Assembly: GCA_028281485.1 (NCBI GenBank)
Contig: JANQJT010000342.1
Coordinates: 1 to 43,863 of the forward strand
Origin: Phycisphaeraceae bacterium
Lineage (GTDB): Bacteria; Planctomycetota; Phycisphaerae; Phycisphaerales; Zrk34
DNA: 43,863 nucleotides
Direction of reading: 5' to 3'
This document shows positions 1 through 7,302 of the stretch, piece by piece. Numbering within the stretch: the stretch's first letter is position 1; each line of letters opens with the position of its first letter. Both the position numbers and the translations under genes were made by a program. Under the pieces are notes generated by a model. That model had not been told where the DNA came from. It did no database searches and was given only the letters and a program-made list of their open reading frames with translations.

Positions 1-162
1 GATGTCCTCAGCGGCGCGCTCGAACGCGCGACGTGCCCCGCCCTTGCACACCCGGCCGGCCGAGACCAGCGACTGATCCATCGACAGCCCCCCCTCGTAC
101 GCCATCCGCCAGGCGCGCAGGGCCTCGGTCACGCGACGATTGATCGGATCGTTCAGCAGCAT
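1..162 (-). CDS. N-terminal part of a leftward gene, possibly GspF-like (partial)
   Basis: Only the first 54 codons are in the window; the gene runs off the left edge. The start ATG (complement of 160-162) has a strong Shine-Dalgarno AGGAGG (complement of 167-172) 4 nt upstream, which fixes the start. The peptide begins MLLNDPINRRVTEAL and continues with an amphipathic helical stretch containing GGLSMDQSL. That pattern resembles the start of the F domain of type II secretion/type IV pilus inner-membrane proteins, where an aGlpl-like turn is followed by a helix. This functional reading is weak because the decisive membrane segments lie outside the window. It is divergent from the ABC ATPase at 338. 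Confidence 0.6.
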   Translation of the reverse strand, partial: MLLNDPINRRVTEALRAWRMAYEGGLSMDQSLVSAGRVCKGGARRAFERAAEDI

Positions 163-191
163 GAAGCCTCCTCGCCGTTAGTGGGTATGCC

Positions 192-205
192 GGAACTTCC
201 CGGAA
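192..205. repeat. Overlapping small palindromes in divergent spacer
   Basis: GGAACTTCC (192-200) and TTCCCGGAA (197-205) are overlapping odd-centred palindromes in the 175-bp spacer between the leftward gene (start 162) and the rightward ABC ATPase (start 338). CCGGAA is repeated directly at 190-195 and 200-205. An operator is possible, but no regulator is adjacent and chance cannot be excluded. Confidence 0.25.
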
Positions 206-337
206 ACTTATCGGTTTTCTGGTAACGCGGGGGTGATTTTGCCGTCAATACGGTGGGGCGTGCTGTTATGCTTAATTCGCGCGGCGGCGCGCCCGGGTCG
301 CACGAAACCGCTGGACACATCATACGAGACCGGACTC

Positions 338-1318
338 ATGCCTGTCGACGATCTAGCCATCGATCTCAACCACGTGGAAAAAAGATTCGGCCGCTCCGTC
401 CACGCCCTGCGCGGCGTGAACATGCAGGTGCACGGCGGCGAGGTGTTCGGCCTGCTCGGGCCCAACGGCGCCGGCAAGAGCACCCTCGTCAAGATCATGA
501 TGACCGTGGTCCACGCCTCCCACGCCACCGGCACCATCCTCGGCCGCCGCATCGGCCACAAGCCCACCCTCAAACGCATTGGCTACCTGCCCGAGCACGC
601 CCGCTTCCCCAGCTACCTCTCGGGGCGACAGGTCATCGACTTCTTCGGTGCCATGGCCAAGATGCCCCGACCCCAGCGTCGCGTCCGTGTGGACCAGATG
701 CTCGAGCTGGTCGGCGCCGCCGAATACGCCGACCGCAAAATAAAAACTTACTCAAAAGGCATGCAGCAGCGGATCGGCCTGGCTCAGGCCATGGTGCACG
801 ATCCCGACCTGCTCGTCCTCGACGAGCCGACCGACGGCGTCGACCCCATCGGTCGACGCGACATCCGCGAGGCGCTGACGCAGATCCGCGATGACGGCAA
901 GACCGTCTTTATCAACAGCCACCTGCTCAGCGAACTGGAGATGGTCTGTGAACGCGTCGCCTTCCTCGTGCAGGGCCAGGTCGTCAAGCAGGGCCGCATC
1001 GAAGACCTCACCTTCGACCAGGTGCACTACCAGATCGTGCTCCATCGGCCCATGGGCGTAGAAGCGATCGGCTCAGCTTTAGCGGTCGAATGGGACGGGC
1101 AGATCGGCGCCTCGGTCACCGGCAAGACGGCCGAGGGACTGTTGCTCGAACTGACCGATTCCACGCTGACGCTCCGCTCCAGCGATCCGCTCGATGCCCA
1201 GCCGCTCATCGACCGGCTTCGTGCCGCGGACATGGTCATCACCGACGTGCGATCCGTCCGACCGACGCTCGAGGAACTGCTGCTCCAGGCCGTGGGTGAG
1301 AACGGGGGTGCGTCATGA
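338..1318 (+). CDS. ABC-2 type transporter, ATP-binding protein
   Basis: A 326-residue nucleotide-binding subunit of an ABC exporter that would hydrolyse ATP to drive the permease encoded immediately downstream. Walker A GPNGAGKST is at about residues 41-49, the signature YSKGMQQR at 138-145 and Walker B ending in D161-E162; an H-loop follows in NSHLLSE. The remaining ~100 residues form a C-terminal extension common in CcmA/NatA/GldA-like ATPases. The ATG at 338 is chosen because it starts a normal NBD (MPVDDLAIDLNHVEKRFG); a GTG at 233 would add 35 non-conserved residues. The stop overlaps the permease start (ATGA), so the two are translationally coupled. The substrate cannot be told from sequence. 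Confidence 0.93.
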   Translation: MPVDDLAIDLNHVEKRFGRSVHALRGVNMQVHGGEVFGLLGPNGAGKSTLVKIMMTVVHASHATGTILGRRIGHKPTLKRIGYLPEHARFPSYLSGRQVIDFFGAMAKMPRPQRRVRVDQMLELVGAAEYADRKIKTYSKGMQQRIGLAQAMVHDPDLLVLDEPTDGVDPIGRRDIREALTQIRDDGKTVFINSHLLSELEMVCERVAFLVQGQVVKQGRIEDLTFDQVHYQIVLHRPMGVEAIGSALAVEWDGQIGASVTGKTAEGLLLELTDSTLTLRSSDPLDAQPLIDRLRAADMVITDVRSVRPTLEELLLQAVGENGGAS

Positions 1319-2451
1319 CACAGACCACCGCCCTGCTCATCGACGGCTACCGCCAGGTCAACGACAAGAAGCTGTTCTGGATCACCCTCGGCCTGTCGGG
1401 CCTGGTCGTGGCGATCATCGCGATGCTCGGCGTGACGCCGGAGGGCCTGAAGATCCTGATTTGGGAACTCAAGAACCCGGTATTCAACGCCACCGTCATG
1501 CCCCCGGCGGAGTTCTACAAGTACGTCTTCACGACGCTGGGCATCTCGATCTGGCTGGCGTGGATCGCCTCGATCCTCGCTCTGGTTTCGACCGGCAGCA
1601 TCTTTCCCGACTTTCTCGCGCAGGGATCGGTGGACCTGGTGCTATCGCGGCCGATCGGTCGTGTGAAGCTATTCTTCGTCAAGTATCTCTCCGGCCTGCT
1701 CTTTGCGGCGCTGCAGGTCACCGTCTTCACCGTCGGCAGCTTTCTGGTGATCGGCGTGCGCGGCGGCGTGTGGGAGCCGGGCCTGTTCATCGCCATCCCC
1801 GTCTTCGTGCTCTTCTTCAGCTACCTGTTCTCCATCTGCGTCTTCCTCGGTGTGCTCTCGCGCTCATCGATGTTGGCGATCCTCGTCACGATCCTCCTGT
1901 GGTTCTGCCTGTTTATCGTCAACAGCACGGACGGCATGGTCAGCATGATCAAGGCGCAGATGGAAGTGAAGGTCGAGCGGCTCGAGCGCGAGCTCGCCGA
2001 AGCGCAAGCCGAATCCATAGTCACTGTTGAAGCCGAGCCCGACGCTGAGGCTCCCGTAGAAGGCGAAAGTGAGCCGGAAACCCAGCCCGAAGAAGAAGCC
2101 GAGTCCGCTGCCGACATCGAACACCTGGCGGATCGCATCGAAGACGCACGCGGAGAGGTTCGCACGATTCAGCGCGTGGCCGACACCATCATTGGTATCA
2201 AGACCGTTATGCCGAAGACGGGTGAGACGATCGGCTTGTTGGAGCGATGGCTGATCGATACCGCCCACCTGCCGCGACAACGCGTCGACGGCAACGCCTC
2301 GCGCTGGCAACTCGATCAGCGGGCCGCAGAAGACAAGCTGATCGAGAACTTGCGCGGCCGCTCGGTGTCATGGATCATCGGCACGTCCGTGATCTTCGAG
2401 TGCGTGCTGCTGCTGCTGGCGTGCTGGCGGTTCAGCCGACGCGATTTCTAA
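1315..2451 (+). CDS. ABC-2 type transporter permease with acidic insert
   Basis: A 378-residue integral membrane protein coupled by a 4-nt overlap to the ATPase gene upstream, and therefore its permease. Hydrophobic helices can be seen at roughly residues 20-40, 68-92, 118-146, 155-180 and 184-205, and a last one near 352-371. Between the fifth and last helix lies a soluble segment of ~145 residues that begins as a coiled coil and continues as a very acidic Glu/Ala/Pro-rich stretch (about 230-265). The motif LSRPIGRVKLFFVKYLSG matches the cytoplasmic loop seen in the other two ABC-2 permeases of this window (ISKPIGR..., LTKPISR...), so all three belong to one family. The substrate is unknown. 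Confidence 0.9.
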   Translation: MTQTTALLIDGYRQVNDKKLFWITLGLSGLVVAIIAMLGVTPEGLKILIWELKNPVFNATVMPPAEFYKYVFTTLGISIWLAWIASILALVSTGSIFPDFLAQGSVDLVLSRPIGRVKLFFVKYLSGLLFAALQVTVFTVGSFLVIGVRGGVWEPGLFIAIPVFVLFFSYLFSICVFLGVLSRSSMLAILVTILLWFCLFIVNSTDGMVSMIKAQMEVKVERLERELAEAQAESIVTVEAEPDAEAPVEGESEPETQPEEEAESAADIEHLADRIEDARGEVRTIQRVADTIIGIKTVMPKTGETIGLLERWLIDTAHLPRQRVDGNASRWQLDQRAAEDKLIENLRGRSVSWIIGTSVIFECVLLLLACWRFSRRDF

Positions 2452-2457
2452 CCGGTC

Positions 2458-2477
2458 TATCACCCGTTCAGGTGATA
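2458..2477 (+). terminator. Perfect hairpin just after ABC permease gene (weak terminator candidate)
   Basis: TATCACC (2458-2464), loop CGTTCA and GGTGATA (2471-2477) form a perfect 7-bp stem 6 nt after the permease stop. No T-run follows, so it may be an RNA 3'-end stabiliser or a protein site rather than an intrinsic terminator. Confidence 0.35.
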
Positions 2478-2601
2478 CGAGGGATGATCGAACGAACACT
2501 CGATTTCATCGATTCCGATTGTTTTCTGCGTAATTGAGCAGTCACCGCAGCGTTATTCTCATAGCGGGTCGGTGATCGCTGTGCCCAGGACACATCTGAC
2601 G

Positions 2602-3144
2602 ATGACACTTCAAAGACAACGCGTGGATCGATCGGGATTTACCCTCGTGGAGATGCTCGTTGTCATCGGCGTGATCGCGGTGTTGATCGGTATCACCATG
2701 CCCGCACTGAATATGGCTGTCACGCAAAGCAACCGCGTGATTTGTATGTCCAATCTTCGGCAGATCGGCGTCGCGTTTCAGACCTACCGCGATGGCCACG
2801 GCCGATCGGTGCCCATCTGCCAGTCGCTGCCCGTTGATCCCACACGCGAATCGCTGGTGTCCGTGCTCGATGGCGACGGCTTCGATGCCGGCAAGGTCTG
2901 GCGTTGCCCATCCGATGATGAGCTCTACGCCGCGATCGGCACCAGCTACGAGTACATACTCGGCCCGATGGGAACCATGTTCGGCGGTTCGCCGCGTGAG
3001 TTCGGCGTCACGCTCAACGCAACCAATCAAGCCACCATGCCCGTGCTATTCGACGCCAGCGGCTGGCACCCCGGCGGTCCCGAAGGTGTCGATCGCAACG
3101 CGCTCTATCTCGATGGTCACGTCGACTGGTTCACGAGCGGGTAG
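2602..3144 (+). CDS. Type IV pilin-like (prepilin cleavage/methylation) protein with DG-type C-terminus
   Basis: A 180-residue pseudopilin-like protein. Residues 11-35 hold the class III signal: SGFTLVEML with cleavage expected between G12 and F13, Glu at +5 (E17) and a hydrophobic helix. The C-terminus carries a His followed by ...NALYLDGHVDWF, a longer-spaced version of the H-x9-DG motif typical of the many planctomycete DUF1559-type proteins. The ATG at 2602 is preferred (AGGA at 2587-2590); a GTG at 2572 would add ten residues. Proteins of this type go through the type II secretion/pilin pathway, but their role is unknown. At 180 residues it is shorter than typical DUF1559 proteins. Confidence 0.88.
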   Translation: MTLQRQRVDRSGFTLVEMLVVIGVIAVLIGITMPALNMAVTQSNRVICMSNLRQIGVAFQTYRDGHGRSVPICQSLPVDPTRESLVSVLDGDGFDAGKVWRCPSDDELYAAIGTSYEYILGPMGTMFGGSPREFGVTLNATNQATMPVLFDASGWHPGGPEGVDRNALYLDGHVDWFTSG

Positions 3145-3165
3145 CGGTCGATCACGGAGAAGACC

Positions 3166-3777
3166 ATGTCCAACGCCGTCAAGCTGACTATCGGCAGCGT
3201 GCTGCTCGTCATCGGGCTGGGCCTGGTGATCCGCTACTTCGTCACGCGGCCGCCGGACCCACAGACCGCCGATGTGGAAACGCTCGGTCGGTTCGTCATG
3301 TCGGACCGGTTTGGCGAGATGAGTGTCGAGCAGCGCCAGCCGTATGTCGAGGCCGTGTTCGACAAGATGGACGAGGTGACCCCCGAGGTGCGCGAGCGGC
3401 TTGGCGACAAGATTCGCGAGCGCTACGAAGAGGACGAGGACGCCGCACAGAAGGCCATGATGACTTTCATGATGAGCATGATGGCCAATCGCGCCCGCGC
3501 TTATCACGAGATGACGCCCGAGCAGAAGGCCGAGCACCTGCGGAAAATCCGGGCCGGCGAGGCGGGGGGCGTGTTCGGCAATCGGCCGCCCCCGCGGCGC
3601 ACCGAGGCCGAGCGTCGACAGGGCCGGGCTGAGGCACAACGCCGGCTGGCCAACGACGACGGCACGATGCAGCGCCAGATGAACGAGATAATGATCCGGA
3701 TGATCCAGGTCTCCGAGCCCGAGGACCGGGCCATGATGTTCAACTACTTCTCGGATATCCAGGAATCCATGCGATAG
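3166..3777 (+). CDS. Small membrane-anchored Met-rich protein of unknown function
   Basis: 203 residues, not recognised. An N-terminal hydrophobic helix at about residues 5-25 would anchor it in the inner membrane (or be cleaved). The rest is highly charged and helical, with a striking Met-rich segment (MMTFMMSMMANRA, about residues 102-114), a Pro/Arg-rich stretch (NRPPPRRTEAERR) and a second Met-rich helix near 170-195. The repeated 'MSxEQRxxYVEAV' and 'MTPEQKAEHLRKI' phrases resemble helical-hairpin proteins of the Spy/CpxP kind, but this is only a resemblance. GGAG six nt before the ATG supports the start. It follows the pilin-like gene by 21 nt in the same direction. Confidence 0.82.
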   Translation: MSNAVKLTIGSVLLVIGLGLVIRYFVTRPPDPQTADVETLGRFVMSDRFGEMSVEQRQPYVEAVFDKMDEVTPEVRERLGDKIRERYEEDEDAAQKAMMTFMMSMMANRARAYHEMTPEQKAEHLRKIRAGEAGGVFGNRPPPRRTEAERRQGRAEAQRRLANDDGTMQRQMNEIMIRMIQVSEPEDRAMMFNYFSDIQESMR

Positions 3778-3798
3778 GCCCGCCCGGGGGATAGTCGC

Positions 3799-3804
3799 TA
3801 TAAT
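3799..3804 (+). promoter_or_regulatory. Candidate -10 element of purU
   Basis: A perfect TATAAT lies 28 nt before the purU ATG and is followed by a Shine-Dalgarno GGAGG at 3818-3822. No TTGACA-like hexamer is visible 16-18 nt upstream, so only the -10 is proposed. Confidence 0.5.
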
Positions 3805-3831
3805 CGTCGCCCCCTTCGGAGGTACGAGGCT

Positions 3832-4728
3832 ATGGCGGACAGGGTTACAGCGGTGGTCAGCGTTCTGGGCCAGGATCAGAAGGGTGCCGTGGCGCGCTTC
3901 GCGACCTACCTGGCCGAGCGCGGCATCAACATCGAAGACATCCAACAACACGTCGTGCGCGGCATGTTCGTCATGGACATGCTCGTCGACCTCGCCGACA
4001 TGACCATCAGCCTCGACGAGCTGATCACGGGCCTGCTCGAGACCGGCAAGACGATCAACATGGAAGTCCGCGTCGCCCTGCGCAGCGACAAGAAGGAAAG
4101 CAAGATCGCCGTGCTGGTCAGCAAGGAACCGCACTGCCTCGAACACATCCTCGCCGACGCGCGCGAGGGCAAGTACCGCGGCACGATCGACGTGATCCTT
4201 TCCAACCACGAGGTGCTCCGCCCGATCGCCGAACAAGCGGGGATCGACTTCGAATGGATGCCCTCGACCGACAAGCCCGCCCACATGACCTGGCTGCGCG
4301 AGACCATGCAGCGGCGCGGCATCGACCTCGGCCTGCTCGCCCGCTACATGCAGATCCTCACGCCCGATGTCGTCGAGGCCTTCCCCCACAAGATTATCAA
4401 CATCCACCCCTCCCTCCTGCCGTTCTTCCCCGGCGCCAAGCCGTACCACCAGGCCTGGGAACAGGGCGTGCGCGTCAGCGGTTGCACGGCCCACTTCGTC
4501 ACCGAAGACCTCGACGAGGGCCCGATCATCCTCCAGGACGTGTTTCACATCGACATCGGCAGCGACACCCCCGAAGACGTGCGGCGCAAGGGCCTGCAGC
4601 TCGAAGCGGAGGTGCTCAGCAAGGCCGCGCAGTACTTCCTCAACGAACAGCTCGTCGTCGTCGATGGGAGCGTCGTCTTCAAGCCCGGCCTCAGCACGCT
4701 GGAAGGCCTCGGCGACCCGGAACGCTAA
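3832..4728 (+). CDS. purU: Formyltetrahydrofolate deformylase
   Basis: A 298-residue PurU that hydrolyses 10-formyl-THF to THF and formate, balancing one-carbon pools and supplying formate. The N-terminal ACT domain (about 1-85, TAVVSVLGQDQKGAVARF) is followed by the formyl-transferase-fold domain. The catalytic triad region is intact: N190-I-H192 in IINIHPSLLPFFPG and D228 in LDEGPIILQD; the family phrase LLARYMQILTP also matches. The length fits the family (about 280-300). A TATAAT box and GGAGG precede the ATG. It converges on the sigma factor gene and shares its terminator. It is monocistronic, with no folate or purine genes adjacent. Confidence 0.96.
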   Translation: MADRVTAVVSVLGQDQKGAVARFATYLAERGINIEDIQQHVVRGMFVMDMLVDLADMTISLDELITGLLETGKTINMEVRVALRSDKKESKIAVLVSKEPHCLEHILADAREGKYRGTIDVILSNHEVLRPIAEQAGIDFEWMPSTDKPAHMTWLRETMQRRGIDLGLLARYMQILTPDVVEAFPHKIINIHPSLLPFFPGAKPYHQAWEQGVRVSGCTAHFVTEDLDEGPIILQDVFHIDIGSDTPEDVRRKGLQLEAEVLSKAAQYFLNEQLVVVDGSVVFKPGLSTLEGLGDPER

Positions 4729-4756
4729 GCCTCGCGATCCATCACGGATAAAAAAC

Positions 4757-4783
4757 AACCGGTCCTCATGGGGCCGGTTTTTT
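4757..4783. terminator. Bidirectional intrinsic terminator
   Basis: AACCGGTCC (4757-4765), a TCAT loop and GGGGCCGGTT form a GC-rich stem with one wobble, followed by T6 on the plus strand; an A-tract before the stem gives a T-run on the minus strand. It serves the convergent purU (stop 4728) and sigma factor (stop 4808) genes. Confidence 0.85.
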
Positions 4784-4807
4784 ATTGGTTTCAGTTGTAA
4801 TCGGATC

Positions 4808-5749
4808 TTACATCGCGCGGCGTGTGGCGTTGCCGTTTCCATTGCCCGCCACGCGAGCGCCCGCCTCGGACAGGCCGACCGTCGACAGGCCCTCGTTGGC
4901 CCGGCTGATGCGCGAGTTCAGCTTGCTCAGCGCCTCGGCTTCGATCTGCCGCACGCGCTCACGCGTCAGACCCACGCGCTGACCGATCTCCTTGAGCGTC
5001 AGCGGCTCCTCGCCGTCTAGCCCGAAACGCAGACGGAGGATCGTGCCCTCGCGCTCGTCGATCGCGTCGAGCAGCTTGTAGATGGTGTGGATCTCGTCCT
5101 CAGCCAGCACCGCCTGCTCCGGCGAGGGCGTGCGGTCGTCGGCGAGGATGTCGCCCAGCGAGACCTGCTCGCCGTCCGTGCTGACCGGGCCCTGGCTGGG
5201 CCGCTGGAACGCGCGGATGGCGTGCTTGATCATGCGGATCTTCTCCGGCGGCACGTCCATCGCCTTGGCCAGCTCTTCCTGCGTGGGCTGACGACCGAAC
5301 TCGTCCTCGAACTCACGCATCACGCGCTTGCACTGCGCGACCAGCTCGACCATGTAAGCGGGCACGTGGATCGGCTGCACCGCGTTGATCAGCGACCGCT
5401 TGATGGCCTGCTTGATCCACCACGACGCGTACGTGCTGAACCGCGCGCCCTGCGTGGGGTCGAAAGACTCGACCGCCTTGAGCAGGCCGATGTTGCCCTC
5501 TTCGATCAGGTCGATCAGGGGCAGGCCGCGGTTGGAGTAATTCTTGGCGATGGAAACCACGAGACGGAGATTGGCGCGGGCCATGTGATCGCGCGCCTGG
5601 GGACAGCTATCGCGGATGATCCGCCACGCCAGTTCCTTCTCCTCATCAGCGCTCAACAAGGGGACCTCGTTGATCTGCTTGAGGTAGAGCTGCAAACCGC
5701 TCGGTACTTCGCTAGATCGTGACATGACCTCTAACGACCCTCCGCTCAT
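4808..5749 (-). CDS. RNA polymerase sigma factor, sigma-70 family (RpoD/RpoS-like, no region 1.1)
   Basis: 313 residues. Region 1.2 (SGLQLYLKQINEVPLLSADEE), region 2 (NLRLVVSIAKNY, DLIEEGNIGLLKAVESFDP, FSTYASWWIKQAI with the Trp cluster for -10 melting), region 3 and region 4.2 (LTLKEIGQRVGLTRERVRQIE) are all in place. Region 1.1 is missing, and the protein is short for a primary sigma factor. It is therefore a group 2-like factor or a short housekeeping-type factor as found in planctomycetes. The tail after region 4 (GNGNGNATRR) is low complexity. The start is uncertain: the first ATG (5749) has TAGGTG 5 nt upstream, while an ATG eight codons later (5725) gives the more usual MSRSSEVPSG. It is divergent from nadA. 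Confidence 0.95.
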   Translation of the reverse strand: MSGGSLEVMSRSSEVPSGLQLYLKQINEVPLLSADEEKELAWRIIRDSCPQARDHMARANLRLVVSIAKNYSNRGLPLIDLIEEGNIGLLKAVESFDPTQGARFSTYASWWIKQAIKRSLINAVQPIHVPAYMVELVAQCKRVMREFEDEFGRQPTQEELAKAMDVPPEKIRMIKHAIRAFQRPSQGPVSTDGEQVSLGDILADDRTPSPEQAVLAEDEIHTIYKLLDAIDEREGTILRLRFGLDGEEPLTLKEIGQRVGLTRERVRQIEAEALSKLNSRISRANEGLSTVGLSEAGARVAGNGNGNATRRAM

Positions 5750-5799
5750 CGCGACACCTAACGGATCCGACAGGCTCCGGCGTTATGGCATCGCGAGGC

Positions 5800-5805
5800 A
5801 TTGTA
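5800..5805 (-). promoter_or_regulatory. Candidate -10 of the sigma factor gene
   Basis: Reading leftward, TACAAT lies about 50 nt before the sigma factor ATG. TTGGTC (complement of 5825-5830) could be a -35 but with a long 19-nt spacer. Confidence 0.4.
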
Positions 5806-5978
5806 TCCGTGAAAAGGGCCTACTGACCAATACAACGTTAAACTAACTTCCACCACGACCTCTCAGCAGTCGCATTCCCTGATTGTTTTTTCGGTTCACC
5901 GCGAGATCGGCTTAACCCCAGATCAGGGTATCGGACATGAATGCCGATCGGCCAAGGAACCCCTCCCGAAGAACTGTC

Positions 5979-5984
5979 TATAAT
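5979..5984 (+). promoter_or_regulatory. Candidate -10 element of nadA
   Basis: A perfect TATAAT lies 43 nt before the ATG at 6028; GGAG sits at 6018-6021. A good -35 is not seen. The box argues against use of the upstream in-frame ATG at 5941. Confidence 0.45.
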
Positions 5985-6027
5985 ACCAACTGGCCACGCC
6001 AAGAAAAGCCCAAAATCGGAGTTTACG

Positions 6028-7224
6028 ATGCTCTGGCAGCCCGCATTACCGGACAATTATCGCGCCATGGACGCCGACGCCCTCGACCGGGCGATACAGG
6101 CCAGAAAGGCCGAATTCGGCGACCGCCTCGTCATCCTCGGTCACCACTATCAACAGGACGACGTCATCCGGCACGCCGATTTCACCGGCGATTCGTTCAA
6201 GCTCAGCCAGCTCGCCGCCGAGAAAGTGCGTCAAGTTGGAGCCGAGTTCGTCGTGTTCTGCGGCGTGCACTTCATGGCCGAGTCCGCCGACATCCTCGCC
6301 CCCGACGGAACGACCGTCATCCTCCCCGACCTCTCGGCCGGCTGTTCCATGGCGGACATGGCCGCCGATGACGACGTCGAAGACGCCTGGAATCAGATCA
6401 ACGCCGTGCTCGAAGAGGCGCACTTCAACGGACGCGTCGTACCCATCACCTACATGAACAGCTCCGCGGCGATCAAGGCGTTCGTCGGTGAGCACGGCGG
6501 CGCGGTGTGCACCAGCTCCAACGCGCGCTCGATCCTCGAGTGGGCGTTCGCCGGCGGTGACGAGCCGCTGCGCGAAGGCGAAAAGATCAAGCTGCTGTTC
6601 CTGCCCGACCAACACCTCGGCCGAAACACCGCCGCGGACCTCGGCTACGACATCCACACCCAAATGTGTCTCTGGGACCCACAAGCGCCCGCGGGCCTGG
6701 GCGGCTGCGATGCGCAGACCATCGTGCAAAGCGACGTGATCCTCTGGAAGGGGCACTGCTCCGTGCACAAGCTGTTCCGCCCGGAACACGTCGACCAGAT
6801 CAAGGCCCAGCAGCCCGGCACCACCGTCATCGTTCACCCCGAGTGTGAACACGACGTGGTGCGCAAGGCCGACCTGTCCGGTTCAACCGAGGCGATCATC
6901 TGCGCCATCGACGCCGCCGAATCCGGCAGCAAGTGGGCTGTCGGCACCGAGGTGCACCTGGTCAGCCGTCTGTCGCAATCCGCCGTCGAGCGTGGCGTTT
7001 CCGTCCGCATCCTCTCCGACTGCCAGTGCCTCTGCACCACGATGTACCGTATCGATCCCCAGCACCTGCTGTGGGTCCTGGACAACCTGGCCGAGGGCAA
7101 CGTCGTCAACCAGGTCGCCGTGGACGAGCAGACCACGCGCTGGTCGCAGGTCGCCCTGGAGCGGATGCTACAGATCACGGGCAAGACTTCGGTCGCCTCG
7201 GCCGTGCCGCAGCCGATCGATTAA
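6028..7224 (+). CDS. nadA: Quinolinate synthase
   Basis: 398 residues. NadA condenses iminoaspartate with dihydroxyacetone phosphate to quinolinate, the first committed pyridine-ring step of de novo NAD synthesis, and needs a [4Fe-4S] cluster. The cluster cysteines are visible: C106 in SAGCSMAD, C244 in WKGHCSVH, and one of C332/C334/C336 in DCQCLCTTM. Other family phrases are VILGHHYQQDDV, PDQHLGRNT and HPECEHDV. It is longer than the E. coli enzyme (about 350) and fits the longer NadA subgroup. The start is set by GGAG seven nt upstream and the TATAAT box. nadB and nadC are not adjacent. Confidence 0.96.
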   Translation: MLWQPALPDNYRAMDADALDRAIQARKAEFGDRLVILGHHYQQDDVIRHADFTGDSFKLSQLAAEKVRQVGAEFVVFCGVHFMAESADILAPDGTTVILPDLSAGCSMADMAADDDVEDAWNQINAVLEEAHFNGRVVPITYMNSSAAIKAFVGEHGGAVCTSSNARSILEWAFAGGDEPLREGEKIKLLFLPDQHLGRNTAADLGYDIHTQMCLWDPQAPAGLGGCDAQTIVQSDVILWKGHCSVHKLFRPEHVDQIKAQQPGTTVIVHPECEHDVVRKADLSGSTEAIICAIDAAESGSKWAVGTEVHLVSRLSQSAVERGVSVRILSDCQCLCTTMYRIDPQHLLWVLDNLAEGNVVNQVAVDEQTTRWSQVALERMLQITGKTSVASAVPQPID

Positions 7225-7261
7225 TCCTTCAAATCGAACCCGCCCGGGGCGTCAGTCGGCG

Positions 7262-7267
7262 TACAAT
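7262..7267 (+). promoter_or_regulatory. Candidate -10 of the AsmA-like gene
   Basis: TACAAT lies 35 nt before the ATG at 7303, followed by AAGGGA (7292-7297) as ribosome binding site. No clear -35 is visible. Confidence 0.35.
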
Positions 7268-7302
7268 ACCCAAGCCGCCGGGTTATTTGTGAAGGGAACG
7301 TG

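Larger units (their letters stand above)
5750..6027. other. Divergent intergenic region between sigma factor and nadA
   Basis: 278 bp without a credible gene. It holds candidate -10 boxes for both directions (described separately) and a T6 tract at about 5886 without a preceding stem. An ATG at 5941 is in frame with nadA but lies upstream of the TATAAT box, so it is unlikely to be used. Confidence 0.6.

Noticed and set aside
233..337. N-terminal extension of the first ABC ATPase from GTG 233
   Set aside because: The extra 35 residues are Arg/Pro-rich and unlike an NBD start; the ATG at 338 gives the normal length.
3046..4842. Long leftward open frame over purU
   Set aside because: It is antisense to purU and the preceding gene, rich in His/Leu/Asp as expected of a reverse-frame shadow in GC-rich DNA, and has no recognisable domain.
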